Part shown: positions 55,125 to 64,000 of the stretch, piece after piece
Layout of the letters: the number at the start of each line of letters is the position of its first letter
Numbering within the stretch: position 1 is the stretch's first letter
Source: Cherax quadricarinatus
Taxonomy: Eukaryota; Arthropoda; Malacostraca; Decapoda; Parastacidae
Length of the DNA: 64,000 nt
Direction of reading: 5' to 3'
NCBI RefSeq assembly: GCF_038502225.1
Contig: NW_027195363.1
Coordinates: forward strand, 62,501 to 126,500
Notes under the pieces: model-generated
Told to the model about the DNA's origin: nothing
The model's input: only the letters and a program-made list of their open reading frames with translations
Databases searched by the model: none
Made by a program: the position numbers and the translations under genes

Positions 55125-56715
55125 GTTGTTCATCATACGCCTTCACCTGTTGTTCATCTTACACCTTCACCTGTTGTTCATCTTACATCTTCACCTGTTG
55201 TTCATCATACGCCTTCACCTGTAGTTCACCTTACACCTTCACCTGTTGTTCATCTTACACCTTCACCTGTTGTTCATCTTACACCTTCACCTGTTGTTCA
55301 TCTTACACCTTCACCTGTTGTTTATCATACACGTTCACCTGTTGTTCATTTTACACCTTCACCTCTTGTTCATCTTACACCTTCACCTCTTGTTCATCAT
55401 AGACCTTCACCTGTTGTTCATCATAGACCTTCACCTGTTGTTCATCATAGACCTTCATCTGTTGTTCATCATAGACCTTCACCTGTTGTTCATCATAGAC
55501 CTTCATCTGTTGTTCATCATAGACCTTCACCTGTTGTTCATCATAGACCTTCACCTGTTGTTCATCATAGACCTTCACCTCTTGTTCATCATACACCTTC
55601 ACCTGTTCTTCATCATACACCTTCACCTGTTGTTCATCTTACACCTTCACCTGTTGTTCATCATACACGTTCATCTGCTGTTCATCATACGCCTTCACCT
55701 GTTGTTCATACACGGTCACCTGTTGTTCATCTTAAACCTTCAGCTGTTGTTCATCATACACGTTCACCTGTTGCTCATCATATACCTTCACCTGTTGTTC
55801 ATCTTACACCTTCAGCTGTTGTTCATCATACACGTTCACCTGTTGTTCATCATACACCTTCACCTGTTGTTCATCTTAAACCTTCAGCTGTTGTTCATCA
55901 TACACGTTCACCTGTTGTTCATCATATACCTTCACCTGTTTTTCATCATACACGTTCACCTGTTGTTCATCATACACCTTCACCTGTTGCTCGTCATGCA
56001 CTTTCACCTGTTCTTCATCATACACCTTCAAATGTTGTTCATCATACACCTGTTGTTCATCATACACATTCATCTGTTGTTCATCATACACGTTCAACTT
56101 TTATTCATCTTACATCCTCAGCTGTTGTTCATCATACACTTCCTGTTGTTCATCATACACCTTCACCTGTTGTTCATCATACACCTTCACCTGTTGTTCA
56201 TCATACACCTTCACCTGTTGTTCATCATACACCTTCTCCTGTTGTTCTTCATACACCTTCACCTGTTGTTCATACACGTTCACCTTTTGTTCATCTTACA
56301 CCTTCAGCTGTTGTTCATACACCTTCTGTTGTTCATCATAATCCTTCACCTGTTGTTCTTCATACGTCTTCTCCTGTTGTTTATCATACACCTTCTCTTG
56401 TTGTTCATCATACACCTTCTCCTGTTGCTCATCATACACCTTCTTCTGTTGCTCATCATACACCTTCTCCCGTTATTTATCATACACTTTCACCTGTTGT
56501 TCATCTTACACCTTCACCAGTTGTTCATCATGCACTTTCACCTGTTCTTCATCATACTCCTTCACCTGTTGTTCATCATACACCTGTTGTTCATCATACA
56601 CCTCCTGTTGTTCATCATACATGTTCACCTGTTGTTCATTATACACCTTCACCTACTGTTCATCGTACACCTCCTGTTGTTCATCATACACCTTCTCCTG
56701 ATGTTAATCCTTCTG
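55125..56715 (+). repeat. 24-bp array, TTCACCTGTTGTTCATCATA type, about 66 copies
   Basis: Unit TTCACCTGTTGTTCATCATA plus CACC, the reverse complement of the 24-mers at 43567-45520 and 52691-52935. One plus-strand frame reads PSPVVHHT repeatedly. Another is open for 494 codons (FIIHLHLL). Sequence homogeneity falls toward 56700. It lies downstream of membrane-ORF copy 3 in the same sense. Confidence 0.95.
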
Positions 56716-57011
56716 ACTGTTGTGATATAATACACTGTAGTGACATATTCAACTTTCTTTAATCCATTTCATAATCAAATAATATGATTTGAAAAACACT
56801 CAATGTTTTTATAGAGACACCCATAAATGTTAGTTTCAGTTGAACTGCGCCCCTATTACTCTGAACTTGGTGAACAATTACATTAAGACCATGCAAAAAA
56901 ATAGAAAGTTCATTGAGGAGTACAAAAATATCAGCCATGACACTTATGTGTCAAATATTTGATACATAATTTGTATGGTTGTTCTATAGAACGTTATGAT
57001 GAAATATTCAG
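56716..57011. other. Unassigned interval
   Basis: Nothing recognised. Confidence 0.5.
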
Positions 57012-57414
57012 TCGACTATTGCAGTACCTGGTAAAACTGGACCAACACATCCCTGAAACAGTAGTCTAACTCAGTCGACTATTGCAGTACCTGATAAAAT
57101 TGGACCAACACATCCCTGAAACAGTAGTCTAACTCAGCCGACTATTGCAGTACCTGATAAAACTGGACCAACACATCCCTGAAACAGTAGTCTAACTCAG
57201 TCGACTGTTGCAGTACCTGGTAAAACTGGACCAACACATCCCTGAAACAGTAGTCTAACTCAGTCGACTATTGCAGTACCTGGTAAAACTGGACCAACAC
57301 ATCCCTGAAACAGTAGTCTAACTCAGTCGACTATTGCAGTACCTGGTAAAACTGGACCAACACATCCCTGAAACAGTAGTCTAACTCAGTCGACTATTGC
57401 AGTACCTGATAAAA
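57012..57414. repeat. 63-bp tandem repeat, about 6.4 copies
   Basis: Unit CAGTCGACTATTGCAGTACC, TGGTAAAACTGGACCAACAC, ATCCCTGAAACAGTAGTCTA, ACT. Units differ at one to three positions (GG/GA, CCG, TGT). Confidence 0.95.
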
Positions 57415-57505
57415 TATAAAAAAAAGTTCTAAAATAGACAATATTCCTTGTTAGTACTTGCAGATCACTATATGACAACAGCCACAGTAAAACACATTAC
57501 AAACC
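57415..57505. other. Short unassigned spacer
   Basis: A-rich; no feature. Confidence 0.5.
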
Positions 57506-57556
57506 ATGCCACGGGCGGGGATAGAACCCGCGATCAGAGAGTGTCACAACTCCAGA
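57506..57556 (-). repeat. tRNA-like SINE fragment
   Basis: On the minus strand: CTCTCTGATCGCGGGTTCTA then TCCCCGCCCGTGGCATGG. Same as 8360-8410 read on the minus strand. The B-box-like GGTTCTATCCC is kept. Confidence 0.55.
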
Positions 57557-58164
57557 CGCAGGAAAACAAAACAGCACAAAACAACGCTAAACAGAAAACG
57601 CTGCTTAACACACGGTGATTCTTTTATATCAAAGAAGGAAAGTAGAGTTCAAATTCACAAGAGGAAGATATGGAATGCTGAGGCACCATAACTAAACATT
57701 AAAAAAAACAACGCATGTAGGATATCATGTATTGTCAACACAGTACACAAAGCCGAGCAAATTTCAACTAAATATCTCCACAAACAAGTTGTGTGTTTGT
57801 GTGTTTAAACTTGTAATGTCAGTGTTTGTGAGGTGACACTCCGAGCATTTCATACTCGGGCGATTGTATACTGGGTACAAACAAAAATAAATTCGTTGAA
57901 AGCGAAATTGCTGGTCATAAACGTGGTAAAATATTGTATTAAAACTATATTTGTTATTCTGCCAAACTAGCAACAATAAATTTGAATAATTTAAGAAAGG
58001 AAAGAATAATACTAGTAATAGTAACAGCAATAGTAGTAGTAGTACAGTTACACAGAGTCTACACTGACCATTTTCTCCCAGAAAGTGAGCGAAAAGTTAT
58101 CAGTGAAGTCCAAGTTCTGAGATAAACGTCCTCAATAACGCTTTCACACCTTGTAACTAGAACA
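57557..58164. other. Unassigned interval
   Basis: Nothing recognised apart from a short (TAG)n at about 58031. Confidence 0.5.
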
Positions 58165-58290
58165 AACCACACCAAGGGCGGGGCTTGAGCCCGCGGTTAG
58201 AGAATCTTGAAACTGCAGACCGAAGCATGGTACGCTTTGTTTGCAAACGTGTCATTACGATTTCATGAGTCTTTTAACTAGAACGTTTAC
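58165..58290. repeat. tRNA-like SINE fragment with tail
   Basis: ACACCAAGGGCGGGGCTTGA then GCCCGCGGTTAGAGAATCTT, followed by TTTGCAAACGTGTCATTACG. The tail matches 8608-8650. Confidence 0.5.
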
Positions 58291-58718
58291 TTAACGAGTC
58301 ATTTCGCAAACCAGTATATTATTCAGTCTAATGAATAAATTGATAAAGCCACTGGGTGGCAAAACATCTACTTAATGAACGTCCTAGTTAAATCCATGTT
58401 ATTCAACAGGTTTTAACCTCAAATGAGTTACCTCGTAACCTTCATTTGTACCATTTTCACATGTTGGTATTTTATAGACTACATAATCAGAGTATTCATC
58501 CTGAAGTGCAATTTGTACCTCAAACTATGTTTTTAGAATATTCATAAACAAATATCTCCCACTTGCTTCCTCCTTCATATTTTCGATTTTACTCACATGA
58601 GTAATTTTACTGTCACTGGTCCCTGACTCGAGTAGCAAAAGTTACAACATTGAACATAATTCTGTCTTACACAATTCCACTCTTGTAGCATTATAATTTT
58701 TATATCCTGAAAAATATA
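58291..58718. other. Unassigned interval
   Basis: Nothing recognised. Confidence 0.5.
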
Positions 58719-58990
58719 TTAGTACGAAATAACCAAAAAAAAAAAAAATAGCTCTCGGATCAATGTAGTCAATAGTAATTTATTAAAAAAAAAAAAAGGA
58801 AGAATACGTGTACTTGAGCTCGACACGGTGACCCTGACAACACCAGCTGCCAACCTCACTGTTAGGGTACCAATCTCCATGGTTAATATGGTTTGAAAAC
58901 ACAAATATACCTCCATGCCTGATGACAGCTAGTAGGATAATCCATGACAATAGATACCACATAAGTATCATAAGTATCACTGGGAGTTAC
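58719..58990 (-). pseudogene. Small membrane-type ORF, cassette copy 4
   Basis: Minus strand: an AWRYI-like start, a frame change, then LTMEIGTLTVRLAAGVVRVT (aligned to RKIGSLAVRSTAGVV of copy 1). A T run follows, then NKLLLTTLIRELFFFFLVIS, a hydrophobic helix. No minisatellite follows it here. Just upstream in the same sense is the frame at 59031-59300, so this copy may retain the original gene context. Confidence 0.35.
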
Positions 58991-59030
58991 CAAGCAGTCT
59001 CAGCTTTTTGCTACGCTTATTTACTTCTCT

Positions 59031-59300
59031 CTACATATTTACTCTCCAGTACTTTGGAGATACTGGCTGCTCTCTTTCTGACTCAAAGAACACAAAAGAA
59101 GTGTTAAGTTTGTCGACATCAATAATGCTCTTTTCTGTCTTATAAGAGATCACAGTCATCTTATTGACTGGTTCTCTGTTAAAACTGTCTATCCAACCTC
59201 CAGCTTTCACAGTCACCGTCTTGTCGAAACTTCCCTTATACACATCTTTCCTTGTATGAATCATAATCCTAACTTTGTCTGTAGATGCCTTCCTTTCTTA
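59031..59300 (-). CDS. Unidentified protein-like ORF, possible exon upstream of copy 4
   Basis: A 77-codon frame (59264-59031), extendable to about 59300, with a balanced composition unlike the repeats around it: VYKGSFDKTVTVKAGGWIDS, NKMTVISYKTEKSIIDVDKL, then FVFFESEREQPVSPKYWR. No signal peptide or known motif seen. At YWR the DNA reads TACTGGAGAGTAAAT, which would serve as a splice donor. About 35 bp further are TCTCAG-type bases homologous to the upstream flank of the other cassettes, and then the membrane-type ORF. If spliced, it would form an extracellular part plus membrane anchor. Family unknown; could be a pseudogene. Confidence 0.3.
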
Positions 59301-59439
59301 TTACATTGTGAAATGGTCCAAACTTCAGAACACTCGAGACTTCACCTGATCCTTTCTTCTCCTCTTTTTCTTACCTCTACTTCTTTCCTACATTTCCTTT
59401 GTTTTTAGTTTTTCTTTCTTCTGCCTGCGTGTGTTCTGT

Positions 59440-59860
59440 CAGTTTTCCCCCTCCCACGTGTTTTAATCCTTCCCCTTGTAGGTCCTTAGCTCCCCTGACA
59501 TCACTTCTACTACTACTGTTACTACGTCTTCCCCTCCATTCCTGATATTGCTCCTATCTATATATTGCCTTCCTTCACCCTTCACTCCCCTTTCTCTCTT
59601 GTGCCATTAAACTGCTCTCCCTATTTTCTACTACCATTATTTCTTCTACAATTACTACCATTACCAGCCTTACCATTGACACTACTTCCTTTTCTTCATC
59701 TGTTGCTCCCGCCCCTGTCCCCCCTCGCCTATGTATACTGGTTCCTTCACACTTTTGTATTAGTGTCACTTTGCAAATGGTTCAAGTCGGACCATAACGT
59801 CGTCATAAGCTCCTTTCGCCTATCTTCGGGTTATTTGTATATTATTTCATGCAGTAAATA
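59440..59860 (+). mobile_element. Hairpin tail of the ACGTCGTCG type (copy H)
   Basis: A pyrimidine-rich leader (59470-59720) with CTGATATTGCTCCTATCTA, then TTGTATTAGTGTCACTTTGC, AAATGGTTCAAGTCGGACC and ATAACGTCGTCATAAGCTCC, then CGGGTTATTTGTATATT. The stem GGTTC/GGACC is retained; GAAAC is changed to ATAAC. Confidence 0.5.
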
Positions 59861-60390
59861 TAATTAAAAATTTTTTTTTAGAAAATGTTACTCGTAAATA
59901 AAATTTTCTAAACCCAGCGTTCTTGCCCAGATGTTCCCGTCCCAGTTTTTTTTTTCCTCAGGTCTGGTATCAAAAGATTTTGTTTACTATATCGGCTGTT
60001 ACTTGGTAAAAAAAAAAGTAAAGTGTGAACTACAAGAGGTGTAAGATGCAATCAATTGAGTATAAAATAAACACTTGAAGTAGTGAAGTGTAGAGGAAGT
60101 GTTTTGTTTCCTCATTCCTGGTTAAGAAACCAAGACAATTAACGGCGATAAAAGTTTTTTGAAAGCAGTATTAAAAAAATTAGAAAAAAAAAAAGAAGAC
60201 TGCCTATCCATCAGTGAGTTGAATCATGGAAAACAGGACCCGGAGAGTCCTAGACGTTGGAAGTCTCTTTTAAATAAAAAAAAAAGTTTCAATAAATGCA
60301 GAAATGATACAATGTTAATAAAGGAGAAAGGAGGAGATGACTGTTTAGTAAAGGGAATGAGAGTATGGTGAGAGAGGACATCAGGGAAGT

Positions 60391-60427
<37 letters not shown>

Positions 60428-60490
60428 CATATACGAAAGCTTGGTTACGAGAAACAGTGTAAGTATAAACATAATATGGAGATGAAGCGA
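59861..60490. other. Poly-A/T-rich interval with (GA)n at 60395-60426
   Basis: Several A or T runs (59870, 60010, 60175, 60282) and a GA microsatellite. A 70-codon frame at 60159-60371 is Lys-rich owing to the A runs and is not called. Confidence 0.6.
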
Positions 60491-60680
60491 CTTCAACAGT
60501 TTTTATGTTTTTTGTTAGTGCTGACTATGGAAATATGATTATTGATGGATGGATTACTACTTGCGGAAATATTACTACTGGAAGGATAACCACTAGTCGA
60601 AGGATGAGTTTTGACGGGAGGATAACTACTGAGAAGGATAACTATTCGTAACACAGGACCATGTGATAACCAGCGCAGAT
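60491..60680. repeat. Degenerate GGATAACTACT minisatellite
   Basis: Irregular 15-20-bp units around GGATAACTACT and GATTACTACTTG. Confidence 0.5.
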
Positions 60681-60689
60681 GGGACTTTC

Positions 60690-60800
60690 TTATGTAATAT
60701 CTCCTGTGTACTCTGTATTTGACTGAAGACGCCTAATAGCTAGGCTAAACTTTTCAATAATTAAGATAGCCAATTGTTGCAGCTGTGTCTTACTCATCAA
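60690..60800 (+). mobile_element. Hairpin tail, Penelope-like (copy D)
   Basis: At 60723: CTGAAGA, C, GCCTA, ATAGC, TAGGC, TAAACTTTTC, then CAATAATTAAGATAGCCAAT and TGTTGCAGCTGTGTCTTAC. The stem is perfect; GAAA has become TAAA. Confidence 0.45.
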
Positions 60801-60949
60801 GATGATGCTAATTTAGACCATTTTCAACGTAACATTGAAAAGGAAGAAGTCGTCCAAGGAAAATTTAATGGCGCTAATCATCTGGAGAATGTTGGTATTC
60901 AAATTCGTCGGTGACTAGTGAGACCAGTCCAAACTGCCCACCATAAACA

Positions 60950-61053
60950 ATAACAAAAAGGCACAATACCGTGACTGGAACAATGCACAAATAACCCGCA
61001 CATAAAAGAGAGGAGCTTACGACGACGTTTCGGCCCGATTTGGACCATTTACA
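60950..61053 (-). mobile_element. Hairpin tail of the ACGTCGTCG type (copy F)
   Basis: Minus strand: GGTCCAAATCGGGCCGAAAC then GTCGTCGTAAGCTCCTCTC and GTGCGGGTTATTTGTGCATT. It is immediately followed by an inverted copy (61056-61117). Confidence 0.65.
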
Positions 61054-61055
61054 GA

Positions 61056-61117
61056 GTCACAGTGTGACTTTATAAATGGGCCAAGCCGGAACGAAACGTC
61101 GTCGTAATCTCCTCTCT
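61056..61117 (+). mobile_element. Hairpin tail of the ACGTCGTCG type (copy G)
   Basis: GTGACTTTATAAATGGGCCA, AGCCGGAACGAAACGTCGTC, GTAATCTCCTCTC. It abuts LINE-C at 61118 and replaces its 3' end, so the last codons of the LINE-C frame on the minus strand come from this tail. Confidence 0.65.
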
Positions 61118-62488
61118 CCAATTGTGACCCCTTGTTTTTGTGTCCCATCTCTGGAACATCCTGTCTCTGTCCACCTTGTCTATTCCACACAGTATTTTGT
61201 ATGTCGTTATCATGTCTCCCCTGACCCTCCTCTCCTCCAGTGTTGTCAGACCTATTTCCCTTAACCTTTCTTCATAGGACATTCCCCTTAGTTCTGGAAC
61301 TATCCTTGTTGCAAACCTTTGCACTTTCTCTAATTTCTTGACGTGTTTGACCAGGTGTGGGTTCCAAACTGGTGTTGCGTACTCCAGTATGGACCTGACG
61401 TACACAGTGTATAAAGTCTTGAACGATTCCTTACTGAGGTACCGGAATGCTATTCTCAGGTTTGCCATGCGCCCATATACCGCAGCAGTTATCTGGTTAA
61501 TGTGTGCTTCTGGCGATGTGCTCGGTATTATACTCGCTCCTAGGTCTTTCTCCTTGAGTAAGGTTTGCAGCCTTTGGCCACCTAGCCTATACTCTGTCTG
61601 CAGTCTTCTTTGCCCTCCTCCGATCTTCATGACTTTGCATTTGGCAGGGTTAAATTCTAGGAGCCAGTTTCTGGACCACTCATCCAGCCTGTCCAGGTCT
61701 ATTTGTAGACCTGTCTCGTCGGCGTCTGATTTAATTCTCCTCATTACCTCCACGTCATCTGCAAATAGGGACACTTCTGAGTCTATCCCTTCCGTCATGT
61801 CGTTCATATATACCAAGAATAGCACTGGTCCCAGGACTGACCCCTGTGGGACCCCGCGTGTCACTGGCGCCCACTGTGATACTTCATCAAGGACCATGAC
61901 TCGCTGTTGCCTCCCTGTTAGGTATTCTCTGATCGATTGCAGTGCCCTTCCTGTTATACGTGCCTGTTCCTCTTGCTTCTGTACTAATCTCTTGTGAGGA
62001 ACTGTGTCGAAGGCCTTCTTGCAGTCCAAGAAAATGCAATCAACCCACCCCTCCCTCTCATTTCTCACTTCAGTTACCTTGTCATAAAACTCTAGTTGGT
62101 TTGAAACACAGGATTTGCCTTCCATGAATCCGTGCTGGCTGTCATTTATAATATTGTTCCGCTCCAGGTGCTCCACCACTCTCCTCCTGATAATCTTTTC
62201 CAAAACTTTGCATACTATACATGTCAGTGACATTGGTCTATAATTTAGTGCTTCATTTCTGTCTCCCTTCTTAAAGATGGGGACTACATTTGCCTTCTTC
62301 CATACTTCAGGTAGTTGCCCAGTTTCAAGGGAAGTGTTGAAGATTTTGGTTAGTGGCACACGGAGTGTCCTTGCTCCCTCTCTAAGGACCCATGGAGAGA
62401 TGTTGTCCGGTCTCACCGCCTTTGAGGTATCAAGGTCACTTAGGAGCTTCTCCACCTCCTCCTCAGTTGTGTGTAATTCATCCAACAC
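61118..62488 (-). pseudogene. LINE-C ORF2: reverse transcriptase
   Basis: Open minus-strand RT of about 455 LINE-derived codons (470-codon frame to 61070). Blocks: LDTSKAVRPDNISPWVL, VWKKANVVPIFKKGDRNEAL, NYRPMSLTCIVCKVLEKIIR, SQHGFMEGKSCVSNQLEF, FLDCKKAFDTVPHKRLV, GVPQGSVLGPVLFLVYMND, LFADDVEVM (catalytic pair intact), NPAKCKVMKIGGG, KDLGASI, YVRSILEYATPVWNPHLVKH, and SYEERLREIGLTTLEERRVR. The last segment is cut at TRGHNW by tail G, so the C-terminal end present in the 24-25 kb copy is lost. It resembles CR1/L2-like LINEs. The frame start at 62488 follows a stop; the endonuclease is upstream. Confidence 0.92.
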
Positions 62489-64000
62489 TTGTTGTTATAT
62501 CCCTTGTTGCTCTACCCCACTGTTTAGTCTTCCCCTTGTCCCTTCAGCCTCCACTATAAATACTTCCTGAAATCTAACATTGAGCTCCTCACATACCTCC
62601 TGGTCGTTTCTTGTGAGCTCTCCACCTTCCTTCCTCAGCCTGATTACCTGGTCCTTGACTGTTGTCTTCCTCCTGATGTGGCTGTAGTTTCGGATCAGAC
62701 TTGACTTTCGATGCTATGTCATTTTCATACTGCCGCTGCGCCTCCCTCCTTGTCTGTGCATACTCGTTTCTGGCTCCTCGACTCTCTTTATTCTCCTTAG
62801 TCATTTGCCTTCTGTACTTTTTCCTTTCTCTAGAGCACTTAGTTTTTTCCTTCCTGCACCTTCGGGTAAACCAAGGGCTTGTTCTGTCCTTCCCATTATT
62901 TCTGTTACCCTTGGGAACAAACCTCTCCTCTGCCTCCTTGCATTTTGTTGTTACAAAGTCTATCATTTCGTTTACTGATTTTCCTACCAACTCCTGTTCC
63001 CACTGAACCTCCTGCAGGAAGGTCCTCATTCCTGTGTAGTCCCCCCTTTTATAGTTTAGCTTTTCCCTTTCTACTCCTGTTACCCTCTCCACTTTTAGCT
63101 CCACGATGTATTCAAAGCTCATAACTATGTGGTCACTAACTCCAAGGGGCATTTCATATGTGATGTACTCGATGTCTGAGCTACTCAGGGTGAACACGAG
63201 GTCCAGTCTTGCTGGTTCATCCTCCCTTCTTTCTCTGGTAGTATCCCTAACATGTTGGTGCATGAGATTTGCCAGCACCACATCCATCATCTTGGCTCTC
63301 CATGTTTCGGAACCCCCATGTGGCTCCAGGTTTTCCCAGTCAATCTCCCTGTGATTGAAGTCGCCCATGACCAGTAACTTCGCTCTACATGAGTGAGCCC
63401 TTCTTGCCACCTCAGCTAGAGTGTCCACCATTGTTCTGTTGTACTCATCATATTCCTCTCTTGGCCTCCTGCAGTTCTGTGGTGGGTTATACATCACTGG
63501 AATGACTACCTTGTTTTCCCATGACTGAACTGTACCTGCTATGTAATCCATGTCTCCAATCTCGTCCATACCTTCCATTTCTTGATAACCCCACAGGTTT
63601 TTTATTAGTAGTGCAACCCCTCCTCCCCCCCTGCTCCTTCTATCCTTCCTCAGGATCTGATATCCGGGTGGGAAGATTGCATCTGTTATTATCCCAGTGA
63701 GTTTCGTTTTTGTAACCGCTACGATGTCTGGGGACAACTCCTTGATTCTTTCGTGCCACTCCTCACATTTATTCGTTATTCCATCTGCGTTCGTGTACCA
63801 AACCTTCAACTTCTTTTCAATAACTGTGGTCTGGGGAGAGAGGTGGGTTAGGGGGAGCAGGGGCCTATAGGGGGTTGGTGTGGGGGTGGGGTCTGTGGTG
63901 TGGGGTGTGGGGGCAGAGGGCCTATCTGGGGTTTCAGTGGGTGTGGGGGTGGTGGTGAGGGGGATGGGGAAGAGGGCCTATGGGGGGTTACAGTGGGGGA
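62489..64000 (-). pseudogene. LINE-C ORF2: N-terminus, endonuclease and linker (runs off window)
   Basis: APE-type endonuclease in a long minus-strand frame: VWYTNADGITNKCEEW (63800), IVAVTKTKLTG near 63710 (normally TETKL, so the catalytic Glu is Lys), DRRSRGGGGVALLI, VMYNPPQ, LLVMGDFNHREIDWE near 63370, RLDLVFTLSSS, GVSDHIVMSFEY near 63130. Linker: SPWFTRRCRKEKTKCSRERK. A frame shift near 62690 moves reading out of the long frame, and a stop lies near 62495 before the RT frame. The frame appears open upstream of 63809 into a Pro-rich segment (63830-64000) that leaves the window. The longest initiation candidate at 63809 is TTG, so I do not choose a start. Confidence 0.9.

Noticed and set aside
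55246..56730. 494-codon Leu/Ile/His-rich frame resembling a membrane protein
   Set aside because: A frame of a 24-bp array. Its hydrophobic look comes from TTGTTCATCAT read in one register.

Overview
This is a repeat-dominated stretch of animal nuclear DNA. The best guess is a decapod crustacean, probably crayfish- or lobster-like. Several dispersed sequences match repeats I remember from decapod genomes: the CCTGCAACCACAA LINE tail, the TTCGGCACGAC terminal inverted repeat and the GAAACGTCGTCG hairpin tail. That assignment is from memory and was not searched. I see no bacterial genes, rRNA, genuine tRNA gene or CRISPR array, and no complete host gene. Almost every long open frame is a retroelement fragment or a tandem array that happens to lack stops. 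For bookkeeping I name LINE families A to E by their 3' ends; the letters are mine.

Layout, left to right. 1-3.6 kb: old LINE debris and a dispersed repeat pair. 3.7-9.6 kb: one degenerate LINE-A copy split by three younger insertions: a LINE-B 3' fragment, a Tc1/mariner-type transposon and a Tigger/pogo-type transposon that itself holds a tRNA-like SINE. 9.6-16.1 kb: short dispersed repeats, a Tigger-like MITE, simple repeats and a minus-strand LINE remnant. 16.1-19.6 kb: a 3.4 kb polypyrimidine minisatellite. 19.6-22.1 kb: two inverted arms around a tandem array, then 26-bp repeats. 22.1-28.2 kb: TA-rich MITEs, LINE-C, LINE-D and a tail resembling Penelope-like elements. 29.1-43.6 kb: two 20-bp minisatellite arrays in opposite orientation flanking a BEL/Pao retrotransposon fused to a LINE-D copy. 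43.6-45.1 kb: a homogeneous 72-bp satellite. 45.5-46.1 kb: an intact small membrane-type ORF. 46-52.5 kb: LINE-E, a Tx1/L1-like LINE and an unidentified ORF1-like insert. 52.5-56.7 kb: a large inverted cassette of minisatellites and the membrane ORF. 57-59.3 kb: 63-bp repeats, SINE pieces and a fourth copy of the membrane ORF with a possible upstream exon. 59.3-64 kb: hairpin tails and a near-complete minus-strand LINE-C running off the window.

The most interesting non-TE signal is a cassette present four times between 45.5 and 59.3 kb. It encodes a short basic segment followed by a hydrophobic helix. In three copies, same-sense 24-bp arrays reading (PVVHHTPx)n follow. A possible source gene with an extra exon lies at 58.7-59.3 kb. 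This could be a terminal-exon family amplified together with its minisatellites; nothing here proves expression. A second signal is a set of hairpin tails with a CTGANGA-stem-GAAA pattern and covarying stems, suggestive of decayed hammerhead motifs of Penelope-like retroelements.
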